DNA of 64,000 nt from Ariolimax columbianus (taxonomy: Eukaryota > Mollusca > Gastropoda > Stylommatophora > Arionidae): contig JAVGWX010000006.1 of the NCBI GenBank assembly GCA_036924085.1, forward strand, positions 40,992,246 through 41,056,245. The letters are read 5' to 3'. Each line of letters begins with the position of its first letter. Positions within the stretch are counted from its first letter, which is position 1. Shown here one piece after another: positions 44,625-55,838 of the stretch. The position numbers and the translations under genes are program-made. Below the pieces are notes generated by a model. It searched no databases and was not told the DNA's origin. It was given only the letters and a program-made list of their open reading frames with translations.

Positions 44625-46796
44625 AAATGGATACAGGCCCATAAGCCTACTGAGCTGTGTCGGCAAGCTGATGGAACGGATAATAAACACCAGACTGATG
44701 TGGCATCTGGAAGAAAAACGAATACTAATTCCACAGCAAGCCGGCTTTAGACAGCACAGATCCACTGAGGACCAGGTCATCCTCATAGCCCAGGAGATAG
44801 AAGATGCCTACCAGGCACAGAAACACACAGTAGCTGTTTGGGTGGATCTGGAAAAGGCATTTGACAAAGTCTGGAAGGATGGACTTAGAGTCAAGCTAAG
44901 AAGAAGTGATGTCTGTGGGAAGATGTACAAGTGGATCAACCACTACCTCAAACAAAGAACAAGGGCAGATGAGCAAAAAGGTGACACTCGAGCAGGGAGT
45001 ACCCCAAGGAGGAGCATTGTCACCCACACTCTTCCTGGTATATATAAACGATATTACAGAGAATATACCAAGAAGAGTCCATAGCTCAATGTTTGCAGAC
45101 GATCTGGCTATGTGGACCTCTGAAAAGAATCTCACCATAGCAAGAAATCGGATGCAGACGGCCCTAACATCGCTGGAAGAGTGGGCGAACTCATGGCTGG
45201 TCAAAATAAACGAGGAGAAAACCACGTGCACAATATTCTCGCTCTCATTAAAACCCCAAAGTACCAAATTAAGTCTGAATGGCAAAATCCTGCAGCCAAA
45301 CGACAACCCAACCTATCTGGGAGTCACATTTGATCGGCGCATGACATGGAAAAGTCAGATTGAGAGAAACCGAATGAAAGCCAGAGAAAGAATGGCGATC
45401 ATGAGGAAACTTGCTGGCACAAGCTGGGGAGCAGACGAAGGCATACTAAAGAAACTGTACACTGGAAGAGTGAGACCAGTTCTCGAGTATGGCATCGCGG
45501 CATGGACAACCGCAGCGAAGGCGAACTTCGATAAAGTTAACAAACTTCAAAACCAAGCCATGAGAATTATAACAGGTGGCATGAAGTCAACGCCAATTGT
45601 AGAACTCGAAAAGATTACAAAATTGCAATCCATGACCGATAGAAGAGACTGCAGAGCCCAGCTGCAGTCAGAGAAACTCAGAAGACTGACGGACCATCCA
45701 ATGTACCAGAGACTAAACAATTTGGGAAATGGGAAACTAAAGCGGAGAAACTTTGCAGAAATAGCCAAAGCAAAGATGCACGAAGATCCCATAAACGCAC
45801 TAACAACACCAAAACCCATCACTACTGTACGAAAACCTACTTGGAGGCAGGATATATTTCCAGAGGTGGTAGAAAATATACCAGGTATTGCAAACAAAAA
45901 CTGCCAGAGTGAAAAAGAAAGGAGAGACACTACCCTAAGCTTCATAACGAAAAGCTACCCAAGCATGGACTGGACCCATGCATACACCGACGGTTCTGTA
46001 ACAAACACTACACAGAACGGAGGGGCAGGAGCATTCCTGAACCTACCAAATGGCAGAAAAATAACACTGTCATTCGCTACTGGTAAGTACACAAGCAATT
46101 TCAGAGCAGAGGCACTGAGGGCGGCAGTGGAAGAAATGGTAACACACAGTGAAAATGAGAGCCATATAGTCCTGCTGACAGATGCGCTCGAAGTAGTCAC
46201 AGCGCTAAAAAGCCAGAAAAACACTGAGCTTAATGACTTAAGAGCAGCACTCTGCAAACTGTGCCAGCAGTCCGCACCAAAAAGGGTAGTGGTACAGTGG
46301 GTTCCGTCACACTGCAACATCCAAGGCAACGAGGAGGCAGACAGACTGGCAAAAGAAGGTGCAAGGCTACCACAGACAGATACCAGTATGACGTACGAAG
46401 AGTCAAAACGGCTTATCAAAGCCAGATACATGACCAAATGGGAAACCGAACATACTGGTTACACCAAAAACGATGCCTATTACCAGTTGAACCGAAGAGA
46501 GCAGGTCGTTGTCTTCAGACTTCGCACTGGCCACAACAGACTGAGGTACCACCTATTCAACAAATTGAAGATAGGGTGTACCGACGAATGCCCGTGCGGT
46601 ACTGGTAAAATGACCACTGAACATCTGCTGCAGAACTGCCCGACATACGAGGATCAGAGAGAGCAGATGTGGCCATTGCCAGTGGAACTGCAAGACAAGC
46701 TCTATGGTAGTGGCGAGAGTCTCAGGATGACCGCCGCTTTTTTCGAGAAAATAATGGTTACTGTCTGACTGTGTACGCAGAAGAAGAAGAAGAAAT
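44625..46796 (+). mobile_element. RNase-H LINE, best copy, one frameshift
   Basis: Codes from RT motif YRPISLLSCVGKLM to a stop at 46768. RT: AVWVDLEKAFDKVW (A), GVPQGGALSPTLFLVYIND (B), SSMFADDLAMW (C, FADD). Frame 44671-45084 shifts near 44970 into 44906-46768. RNase H: HAYTDGSV (Asp), FRAEALR (Glu), LLTDALE (Asp), NEEADRLAK (Asp), so all four acidic residues are present. The tail is CPCGTGKMTTEHLLQNCP. It ends ACTGTGTACGCAGAAGAAG. Endonuclease and ORF1 are missing. RNase H after RT is typical of I, Loa and related clades; which one is not settled. It lies in LENG8 intron 3, sense orientation. Confidence 0.93.
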
Positions 46797-46904
46797 TAAC
46801 TAAGTACGAGTGTATCACACAACTTTAACATTTTTTCACAAAATCCCATAGCAGAAACTGCTGTTGGTAATTAATTGAGGCTTTGTTTGTAGCAAGCCAA
46901 AGTT

Positions 46905-47065
46905 TGTGTGGGGTGGCTAGTTCCCTTCCTCGCTGCCTTTTTTTCCTAACTGTATGTCAGATACCCATTAACAAATGAACCTCTTGTACAGCTGGGTCAA
47001 GTGTGCCGGTAGTGGGAGTTGAACCCAGTATCTTTGACTTGAAAAGTAAGTGCTCTACTTCGACA
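46905..47065 (-). mobile_element. tRNA-derived SINE S4
   Basis: On the minus strand the head holds GGGTTCAACTCCC (B box) near 47025 and an A-box-like region before it; the body CTGACATACAGTTAGG...GGGAACTAGCC is shared with 4040-4175. In LENG8 intron 3. Confidence 0.6.
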
Positions 47066-47201
47066 CTAATCAGTCACTCGACACAACTACAACCTTTTTT
47101 TTTTTATATAGTCCTAAAATGATTGGTGAATTTTAATAAGATGGCCATATGAAGTAAATATTTCAAAATTGGAATGTAAATTAATGTTATCTATTTGTCA
47201 G

Positions 47202-47415
47202 AATCTCCTGGAGCAGGTGGCATCAGATTCCAGCTGCCAAAGCGCAGAAATCTAAACAGTAGCAGTAATGTTGTTGACAATCCTCTGAGATCATCTCCTA
47301 AATTTATGCGTCCATGTGCTCCACTCCACTCGATGCAGAATTTATCTGACAGCATGGCAGAAACTAAAAATAGTTCAGTTAATGACAGTAGAAAAGACTC
47401 GCATTCTGGAAATGG
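47202..47415 (+). CDS. LENG8: LENG8 homologue, coding exon 4
   Basis: Acceptor CTATTTGTCAG, donor GG/GTAAG; 214 nt, phase 1 to 2. It opens SPGAGGIRFQLPKRR, which matches the conserved short GGLKF-x-I-x-KR box of vertebrate LENG8, then a Ser/Asn-rich linker (NSSVNDSRKDSHSGN). This is the first clearly diagnostic segment. Confidence 0.88.
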
Positions 47416-48084
47416 GTAAGTTCTAAGCAGTTGTATTTTGCTTTGCTGGAGCTTGTTTTGCCGTTATCTGGTTGTTTTTATGAATACTTAACCCCTTTTA
47501 GTCCTGGAAAATTTTGCTGATTTGTGTATTTCGTCCGGATTAGTTGATCTAAACATAAGATACACAATTGTCTATAACTGGAAGTATTCAAAATAAAGAT
47601 TATATATCAGCATGAAGCATTAAATAGCATTAATACGGAGGTGAAAATTTGTTTAAAATAAATTTTTTTCCTTTTCTCCTCCCTGTGTATATTTCTACAT
47701 TAATCCGTCAATTTCATGACCACATACCTTTCTTCTGTGTCCCAGTCAAAGTTTGAATCCAACCTGTGTTGAATATTCAAGAGTAATCCAGATGGGTCTC
47801 CCTTGAGCTTTATACCTTTGAAATGGCAAAATGAGCTTGCATGTCTCAATGATCTCAGGTACTAAGTGAAAGCTTCCTGGAGGGTTACCTAAGCTGGATA
47901 GGTCATGGGGGAGGGAATAGACTAGAGTATAATAGTGTAGGTTTGGGTGACCACCCAAATATATGCAAACTAAGGTGGTTATGTAAATATTGACAGCAAA
48001 GCTAAAATAAACAGCCTTTGGAAACTAAGAAGATGCAGTGGAGTGAAAGCAGCATAGATGCTCACAGCTGACTGCCCTTCTAAA

Positions 48085-48480
48085 TACCAAGATGATAACC
48101 AATATAGCAACGTGGAATGTTCAAATAGTGTACTTTGCAGCACAAATAGCTAAAGGTATGAGAAATTACAATCTGGCAGTGCTAGGACTGTGAAACAAGA
48201 TGAACAAAATCAGGAAAGATGAGACTTGACAACTGGGCAATTGATTATAGAAATGAGGACGCGGCTGATGCCGAACACACAGAGGGAGTGGGACTGACAC
48301 TTTCTAGAGAGGCACAAAAGGTGTTCATAAATTTGTAGGCTATTACTAATAGAATCGTAAGAACAATCTTTAGAACTAAGAACAAAAACATCAACATCAT
48401 TCAGTGCTATGTCCAAACAACGAAGCTGAATATAATAGGCAAGAGTTTTACACCAGCTGGCGGAGGTCCTTGACACGCAT
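48085..48480 (+). mobile_element. LINE endonuclease N-terminal fragment
   Basis: NIATWNVQIVYFAAQIAKGM and LAVLGL resemble the start of LINE apurinic endonucleases (ATWNVRT...LGLSE); later HTEGVGLTLSREAQ. Broken. In LENG8 intron 4. Confidence 0.65.
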
Positions 48481-49124
48481 TCAAAGAAAGATCTTTTAAC
48501 CTTTACAGCACCTCTGTTGCCGCTAAGTGACTGACACAAATTTAAGTTTTGCAGCAAAAGTCACGTCAATGTGCCGGACGCATAGACACTTGTTTATCAT
48601 GTATACACATCAATGCTATAGAAACGGCTGAATATATGGGTATTTGAATTTAAAATAGACGCCTTCAATCATCTCGGATTTCAACCGGGAAAATGACCTT
48701 TTTTATGCTACAGTGAATTTTTTAACAATTTATTCTCTTTGTCACTCAGATTTGAAGATTATCCCATTACTGAGGGTGGTGAAGTTACATCGTTGCAATA
48801 GATTTTTCTTAGATATGTTTAGTTTGTTTATATAGATGTAATAAATACGTTTGTAGTGGAAAATAACAAATGTAAAATTTGTAAAAGAACACTACCCATC
48901 CCATGTGGCAATTACCTGAAATGTTTAGTCTAAATGTTCATGCTGTTTTTTCAACATTTTCACCTTCATCTTCTTGTATCTCGGAAACTGAGAATGTAAT
49001 AAAGCAATTCAAATCGTTAGGCAAATGTCCCAGAAATTACAATTTAAGCACATGACAATGGACACAAAAATAACTCCAAACAACATGATATATATTCCTA
49101 AACACATTGTAGAAACATTGTAAC

Positions 49125-49340
49125 AACAATGCTTGGAGTGGCAAGAGGATCGAATAAGAAACAAAGATATTAGGAAACAAATAGGCTCAGCACCACTGCT
49201 AGACATCATCAAGAGACAGCAAACCAAATGGTTTGGCCATGTGACACGACTAACACCAGATAGTATTCCTCAGAAAGTGATGCTATACAGATACAATAGA
49301 TAGAGCCAAGGGCTGGTTATGCAAAAGATGGATAGCAGAA
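49125..49340 (+). mobile_element. LINE C-terminal fragment
   Basis: EWQEDRIRNKDI-like sequence in shifted frames and TKWFGHVTRLTPDSIPQKV, the post-RT region. Possibly the other end of the 48085 element with the RT deleted. Confidence 0.6.
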
Positions 49341-49454
49341 ATAACAGAAGCAGTGAGTCTCCCCGTGTACGAAAAACATAATATGGTTTGAACAAGAAAC
49401 TTGACCTGATGCTGAAAGGCACAAACAGGAGAAAAGTGAAAAGAAAGAATAAAA

Positions 49455-49530
49455 TGTCTCTGTTCGTTCTCAACCTCACGCAACCAAGCCCTGAACAGAG
49501 CTTTGCAAGTAGCAGGATGTAGTCAGGTAG
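49455..49530 (-). mobile_element. SINE-like S1 3' fragment
   Basis: GTTCGTTCTCAACCTCACGC to GCAAGTAGCAGGATGTAGTC only. In LENG8 intron 4. Confidence 0.75.
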
Positions 49531-49608
49531 TAAATCAACAAATGAATTAATGGTATTGTTTTTGTTTTCTGTTTTTTAAATATTATTCTGTTTATTCATT
49601 TTTTCTAG

Positions 49609-49647
49609 GTCTGCTGATGCTGCAGGAGAATGGCCACCAACTCTAAA
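49609..49647 (+). CDS. LENG8: LENG8 homologue, coding exon 5 (microexon)
   Basis: A 39 nt exon: acceptor TTTTTTCTAG, donor AAA/GTAAGT, phase 2 to 2. Encodes SADAAGEWPPTLK. EWPPTLK-DYVQRAF joins across into exon 6 and aligns with DWPQDMKEYVERCF of vertebrate LENG8. Confidence 0.88.
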
Positions 49648-49689
49648 GTAAGTTAAATTATGGTATCATTTTTGTATATTCATCCAAGC

Positions 49690-50620
49690 TTTTATGGAAA
49701 GCCCCCCAGGGAATAGGCACCACCCACCCAGTTGAACCTGATCAAGGAGCTACACAAGGACACCAGTGCCAGAATTCAATTGTGTGGCACTCTCTCTGAT
49801 AGATTCCCTATGACTTCAGGTGTCAAACAGGGATGTGTTCTTGCCCCCGACCTTTTCTGCAGAGCAGTCGACTGGCTTCTTGAGGTCACATTGCGGAGGG
49901 CACCAACAAATTCATCTATCTGGGTAGCATATCATCCGATTGATGCAGTGGTCCCGATATGTCAAGGCGGATTGGACTAGCTGCATCCGCTATGCACGAC
50001 CTCCAACATGTGTGGAGCAATGGCATGATCTCCCCTGGGACAAAATTCTGCACCTTCCAGTCCTGCGTGGTCCCATTCATGCTTTATGGCTCCGAAACCT
50101 GGACATTGGTGAAACATGACATCTAGAGACTGGAAGCCTTTCATATGCGCAACCAGCGGCATGTCCTGGGCATCCAATGGGATGACTACATCAGCAACGT
50201 GGAGGTCTCTGCTAAATCAGGCCTCCACCCAATCTCAGAAACATTTGACTGATGCTGAGTTTCTTTATTTGGTCATGTTGTACAGCTGGACCAGGAAACC
50301 TCTGCCCAGAAGATACTACACAAGTAGTTCCTCGGTGTCAAAAGTCTTACCCCAACCGGCTGGAGGCGCAGAAGAGGCTGTCCCCGAACATAATGGCTCC
50401 GGCAAGTAGCATCCTCCTCCTCCGCCCTGGACGAGGCCTGGAACCACGCCACAGCTGTTGGTCATGGATATGGCTGGCTGACGCAACGGGTCTGTCACCT
50501 AAGCGAACATTATTATTAAGTGGTATTCGAGAACATAAAAGAACCACTACGGCCTTACAGACATGTTGTACAAGGAGACTAAAGAGGACCGTGCATGAAT
50601 CTAACGATGACATGTTCAAT
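49690..50620 (+). mobile_element. Decayed LINE, RT and C-terminal parts
   Basis: LIKELHKDTSARIQLCGTLS and SGVKQGCVLAPDLFCRAVDW (RT motif B) are followed after a deletion by FMLYGSETW-, WDDYISNVEV- and LFGHVVQLDQE-type peptides in changing frames. In LENG8 intron 5. Confidence 0.75.
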
Positions 50621-51827
50621 GAATTGAAATAGTGTACATAAGTGCTTTGAAATATGCTTACATGTGTCGTGCTATACTTCATTTTGGAAGCAGCAAGAAG
50701 ACATTTATTGATTGCAAACATTTCTAGCCAATTTTTATTCTACTATTGGCATTTCTGTAATGTTACCAGTCTGCAATTAAAAAATATTATTTAATTCTCT
50801 GTCAAATGTATGCCACACATGGCATTGTTCTATTTAATATTTATATTAATAGTTAATGAGTAAGAATTTCTGTTCCTTAGGAAAAGGAATAGGCACTTCT
50901 TGTGTTGGGGAAAACTATGTTATCCTCTTCCTCATTTACCCTCAGACATTCACATCAATGGATCTAATATAGCTATTGCTAAATACGTCCTTATTGGGCA
51001 AGTGTTACGTACTTTGAAACGTGGGGTTCATTGCATTCTTGTGTAGTGTGTATTTGTTTGTGGCTGCTTCCTTATCCCATCTACAAGGCAGCATTCGTTT
51101 GATGTTAGAGAGGTCTTTCCTAGCAAATTGATCTTATTGGACTAATATTGAAATGTGTGGTCTCATTCGATTGTGGAGACGAAGTATGATAATCTAGGTC
51201 TTTTCTGGGCAGTTGATAGTATCTGTCATCTGCGTTGTGTTTGGGGTGCTCTTCTTACCACTTTACATTGTTTTGCCCTTTTATTATGGCTTTTGCTTTG
51301 TCATAGTCGATCAGGTATTCTTCCTGTATCAGTTTCACTCCCTCTTTGGCCAGACTCAACTTCCTCATTTCCCTCGATTTTGCAATATGCACTGAATCAC
51401 TGCTTTGATGATGGATACATTACTTGACGTTACAGAAGACCAGATGACTGAAGAGAACGGGTAACACCACCCCAGAAAAAATCAGACCTATTACAGTGAA
51501 GTCTCTCACACTTGATCTCAAACAGCAGTGTCTGCTACGGGCATATATTTGCTTTTTTATAAAAGCCACATGATCCTTCTACACATTTTAAAATAGTGTT
51601 GTGGAAGCCACTCATAGTTACTTTCTTATTTAATAACCTTTTGTCATATGGGTTTTCAAGAACAGAAGAACATCCCAATAACTTTACGAAGTTTACGGAA
51701 ATACAATTTGTGAAAATATTTACATGTAATAGCCAACTACAATATTTTAATTTGTGTTTATTCTTACTCTCCTATCACAAATTGTGGTTTAGTATGACTG
51801 CATTTTCTTTATCTGGTTTATTTCCAG
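50621..51827. other. LENG8 intron 5, no further gene recognised
   Basis: AT-rich unique-looking sequence. Hydrophobic frames at 51155-51427 have no supporting context. The polypyrimidine tract and TTTCCAG acceptor of exon 6 close it. Confidence 0.5.
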
Positions 51828-51974
51828 GGACTATGTTCAAAGAGCATTTGCTGCAGTAGTGAATGAGAATCAAAAAGATCAGGTTGAAAGGGTACTAAAA
51901 GATAAACTGACTAAAATCTTCAACACGCCAGGGGGTGCAAACTCAATCAAATGGGAAACAGAACCATTGCCAAC
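51828..51974 (+). CDS. LENG8: LENG8 homologue, coding exon 6
   Basis: Acceptor ATCTGGTTTATTTCCAG, donor AAC/GTAAGT; 147 nt, phase 2 to 2. Encodes DYVQRAFAAVVNENQKDQVE...LTKIFNTPGGANSIKWETEPLP. This aligns along its length with the helical YVERCF...DRTEKLLKEVLQ...IDWSREPLP segment of vertebrate LENG8 and is the strongest evidence for the assignment. Confidence 0.92.
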
Positions 51975-52238
51975 GTAAGTGTGGCTAATAAGTTAGCATG
52001 AGATTAGATGTTTAAAATGAAAATAATTATTGTTACATAACAAGTGAAGAATAGGCCATTGAAAGATAAAGCAACCTACAAACAATACTTTCTGCTATTT
52101 AAGTTGAAATGTGTTAAAATATATGCTAAAACCAGTCACTGCATTATTCCAAGTGCTGGTGTACGTTAGGAGGTTTTGCTGCAGGTCCTTCCTGATTTGA
52201 AGTAGAATTTTATCATGGCTACGTATTCTTTTTTACAG

Positions 52239-52529
52239 TGAGGAAATTAACCTTGGAAGTGGTGATGCACAAAACAGTTCTCCAGCAGCATTCGGTTGTG
52301 GGGGGCGTAATATGAGATTTCAGCAGCGAGGCCGAGGAGCCAATCTTGGCATTAGACCACTGGGAACCCCGCAAAGACCTTTATACTCTAGGGACAGAGT
52401 TCCAACTTACAGAAGGTCAAGGAGCAGATCCTTTTCAAGTTCTTCTCGCTCCTGGTCTAGATCCAGATCTAGGTCCAGGTCACGTTCCAGTTCACCAGAT
52501 AAGCGGAGAAGAAGATTTCATCGTGCCAG
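52239..52529 (+). CDS. LENG8: LENG8 homologue, coding exon 7 (RS-rich)
   Basis: Acceptor TATTCTTTTTTACAG, donor GCCAG/GTGACT; 291 nt, phase 2 to 2. Encodes an Arg/Gly-rich part (FQQRGRGANLGIRPLG) followed by an arginine-serine block (SRSRSRSRSSSPDKRRRRFH). Vertebrate LENG8 has a similar SRSRSSSRSPTRHFRR block before its SAC3/GANP-PCI domain. That domain is not in this window, so the gene continues past 64000. Confidence 0.88.
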
Positions 52530-52689
52530 GTGACTTATTTTGATTACTTAATCCTTGGTTCATTAAATCTATAGCATGATTATTCCAACATTGATATATG
52601 ACTGAGACTGGGAACATTCTTATAACATTTTGATTTGCTGAAAACATAATGGGGTTGTTGTTGCTCAATGCCCACAATGTGTAAGTTTA

Positions 52690-52960
52690 CTTTTTCATGC
52701 GCCATGAAAAGGACGTTAAGTGGAGGGTTGTAGCAGCTTTCCGCACATCCCGAGCAAGCTGATGAAGATATGCCGCAGTCGTTCAGGCGGTTGTGCTATA
52801 CTTAGCTTCATCTGTGTTGTGTTTACTACTACAGTGATCACATCGATCCACATCTCGTCAGCCAGGCTGCCTTGAATACAAGCTGTTTCCAGGGAACGCT
52901 ACATAGAAGAGAGATTGTGGTCTTGGTCAGTGTGTTTTTCCAGACTGGACTTGACCCAAC
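52690..52960 (+). mobile_element. Interspersed repeat family F
   Basis: GAAAAGGACGTTAAGTGGAG, GTCAGCCAGGCTGCC and GTTTCCAGGGA words collinear with 22230-22570 (complement). At the start of LENG8 intron 7. Confidence 0.55.
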
Positions 52961-53532
52961 ATAATGGGGTTTAAAAGCTCTTAAGTGTCTAATTAAATCC
53001 ATGACTAAAATATTGTACCAAACTTCATTCAAAGATATTATAGGTACTTCATTGTTATGGAAATGCAGTTATACCAGGCCGTATAGATGAACACGAAAAG
53101 GTTTGCTCTGGGGGTCCTGCAGTAATATGCATCCACTGATCATTGAGATGAATTGAGTAGAGCCCTTGTTCAAATGTGGTATCACTGGACAAATAAGACG
53201 AGCTAGTTCAGCAGCTTTTGTCTACCTGCAGTGAGATACAAGTTCGTCTGCCAGTATTCTAGTACTTATTAATCCACCTGGTTTCGCTTATAAACAGTGT
53301 GGCAAGGGATGATCTACACCTGTTGATTTTTTTATACCTGTCTTCTCGAAAAATATCTGCATTGACCTTAACTACAGCTGCACAACACTGCCATGTACTC
53401 TTTGACCTATACATCTCCATTTAGTCTCCTGAGTCTACATTTCTATATGTTATCTTCATTGCCACAGAACAGCATTTCTGAACAATCATCTTATTTGAAA
53501 TTAACACATCTGAAATTGTTAACATTAACAAA
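52961..53532. other. LENG8 intron 7, unique part before the snoRNA array
   Basis: No coding exon, repeat or structured RNA recognised. Homology to the 1,724 bp unit begins only near 53533. Confidence 0.45.
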
Positions 53533-53698
53533 AGCATCCTTGTGTACTGCTGGCCTTAAATTATGTCATTCCACAGAAGGGATGGATGCTACAGTAACAA
53601 TGTGATTCCTTAAATAAATGTCTAGTTTTTTATTGTTGAGATTCTAGCCTACTACTTTCTTTTCTGGAGATTCTAGCCAATAGGAAGCCATAGCATTA
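53533..53698 (+). ncRNA. H/ACA snoRNA-like, degenerate type-1 founder copy
   Basis: Keeps AGCATCC/GGATGCT and the H box ACAGTA (53591-53596), but has lost two bases from the hairpin I upper stem, carries a roughly 31 nt duplication in hairpin II (GATTCTAGCC twice), and has GCA instead of ACA at 53693. Probably not processed. Confidence 0.6.
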
Positions 53699-54045
53699 TA
53701 TCCTCCTGTGATTATCTCTTATTTTGTACTATTTGTCCTTCGGTGTCTTCTGAACATAAAATTAATAAGAGCTATAGAAAATGTTTGGTATGGTAGAGAA
53801 AATAGCCTGTAAATCAGTCTACAAATGATCACTATATCAATCAACATTGTGAATTTTCTAGACTGAAGTATTATCACACATTGAAACAAGTTCTTTTACT
53901 CCTAAATACATGGGCATTATACATAAATTAATTCAAAGGGCAGATTATCAATTATTATAATGTTCCTAGTCCAGTTCACATTTCAGATAGGTGGAGGCAC
54001 TAATGTGATCGCTGTAGGCAGCCTTTTATTAAATTACTTTGACAG

Positions 54046-54180
54046 AGCATCCTTGTGTACTGCTGGCCTTAAAATATAGGTCATTCCAGAGAAGGGACGG
54101 ATGCTACAGTAATACTGTGGTTCCTTAAATAAATTCTTGGTCTCTTCTGTGATGCTAGCTTATAGGAAGCCATAACATTT
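54046..54180 (+). ncRNA. H/ACA snoRNA candidate, type 2, founder unit
   Basis: 135 nt with all elements of the type-2 form (see 56442): AGCATCC/GGATGCT stem, ACAGTA H box, hairpin II closed by TGTGG/CCATA, ACA at 54175-54177. It lies in the older, diverged unit, yet its core is virtually identical to the homogenised copies. Confidence 0.72.
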
Positions 54181-54647
54181 CCTCTATTTTTTTATTCTTC
54201 GTGTCCATTTGTGTCTTATTGACAAAAAAATGAATAAGAACTATAGAAAATGGTTGGTATGGTAGTGACAGACTACAACTGTTGATGATAGATAGCCAAA
54301 AAACAAGGTCTTCAAGTAATGGCTATATCAACATTCTGATTTCACCACACATTGAAACACTTAAAACATATTCTTGTATTCCTAAATACATGGGTATTAG
54401 ACCACAATTAACTCAGTGAAGACCACTATACTCTGGACAGAATATCAAAGGGTAGATTATAAAGCTTTATGGTGTTTGTTATCGAGGTAGCATTTCAGAC
54501 AGTTGTATGCAAAGATTTTATTGCTGCACACGACTTAACATGTCCTCAATTATTATCAATGAGTTTCCATTTAAAGATGAGCTTTCCACTTTGATCAAAT
54601 ATCATAATGTTCAGTAATGCTTGCCTTCTATTATATTACTTTGTCAG

Positions 54648-54783
54648 AGCATCCTTGTGTACTGCAGGCCTTAAATTATAGGTCATTCCAGAGAAGGGAT
54701 GGATGCTAGAGTAATTCTGTGGCCTCCCTAAATACATAGTTGTTCTCAAATGTGAGGCTGACTTTTAGGGAGCCATAACATTT
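54648..54783 (+). ncRNA. H/ACA snoRNA candidate, type 3, founder unit
   Basis: 136 nt; H box AGAGTA, hairpin II with CTCCCT/AGGGAG stem, ACA at 54778-54780. Same form as 57045-57180. Confidence 0.72.
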
Positions 54784-54825
54784 GCCCATCTTGTTCTGTC
54801 CTTCTGTTTTGTTTTCTGCCTCCAG

Positions 54826-54892
54826 ACTGTTTTATTGTTTGTTGCTTGAAGACCATAAGTGAAAATAATTGTATTTTGAAATGGTTGTCAGA
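54826..54892 (+). other. Candidate noncoding exon after a type-3 snoRNA
   Basis: Acceptor TTTTGTTTTCTGCCTCCAG ends at 54825, donor GTCAGA/GTAAGT starts at 54893. Contains stops in the frame that would continue from LENG8. First of five equivalent copies. Confidence 0.4.
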
Positions 54893-55051
54893 GTAAGTTT
54901 TAAAAAATACAGACATTGACTAAATAGCATGTATAACAGTAGTGATGGTCATCTCAAGAAACCTTAATTCTCCAGGCCAAGGAGTCATAGTGCTTGGAAC
55001 AGATCCATTGCATTCCATTACATGAGTATTAGACCTCTAGGAAGCCATTAA

Positions 55052-55720
55052 CCTTAGGCACGCTACATAATTTTTGAAAAAAATTTGACCTAATTAATTT
55101 TCTTAATTAGTCGCTGTGGTAGTCGTCTTTCAAAATTTGTAACTTTTATGTTTGTTTGTCAATAAATATGATTTTCTGGCGTGTAGATACACAATAGCAT
55201 AACGAACATGTGGGTGTTATTGTTTTTGTTGTATGTTTGTTAGTTTTTGAGATTTAAAAAGATGAAGTTGAAAATGTATGAAAATCTCGGGAAAAATTTG
55301 GACTCGACCACTAGGCCTAGTCGCTTCGATAGAAAACCATGGAAACCACAACAACGTATCGATACTGTGTTTACAATATCGCCACAACTGTTAGTTTCAA
55401 TTCAAACGTAGTTCTTTCATTTAAACGAACAAAATAAACAGATCTACGCGATAAAAATCTTTTTCAACAACCTACTTCCCCTTTCGCAAAAAGTCGGCTT
55501 GCTCCAAACGGCGTATACAAAATTAAAACTGTTTAAAAACCATTTGTAATCGCACATACGATACTTTAACCGGCAAAATATCGTGTATATATGGAGGACG
55601 TACTCAGCAGTAAAAAATGGCTGTCAGAAGTGACTCCGTTCAAAAAAAAAAAATTTTTTACGCACACCGTTTTTGCAGGCCGAGCTGGTTAGAAGGGATC
55701 GGACAAGGGCGTGCTTAAGG
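55052..55720. mobile_element. piggyBac-like MITE, complete, TTAA TSD
   Basis: Bounded by TTAA at 55048-55051 and 55721-55724. Terminal inverted repeats CCTTAGGCACG (55052-55062) and CCTTAAGCACG on the other strand (55720-55710), 10 of 11 matching. 669 bp, no coding frame. Removing it and one TTAA restores exactly the GCCATTAAAGAACAC junction found in every later unit. TTAA targeting and CC-starting ends are piggyBac traits. Confidence 0.92.
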
Positions 55721-55838
55721 TTAAAGAACACTATACTCTAGCAACAGAATTCAATGTTACTGGAGGTCTAGGAGTGAATCATTTGTCAAGTTTCTCTCCC
55801 CCATTTCATTGTAGACTTTTATTCTATTACATCAACAG

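Noticed and set aside
51155..51427. Small membrane protein in LENG8 intron 5
   Set aside because: Hydrophobic frame in T-rich intron sequence; no signal, splice or homology support.
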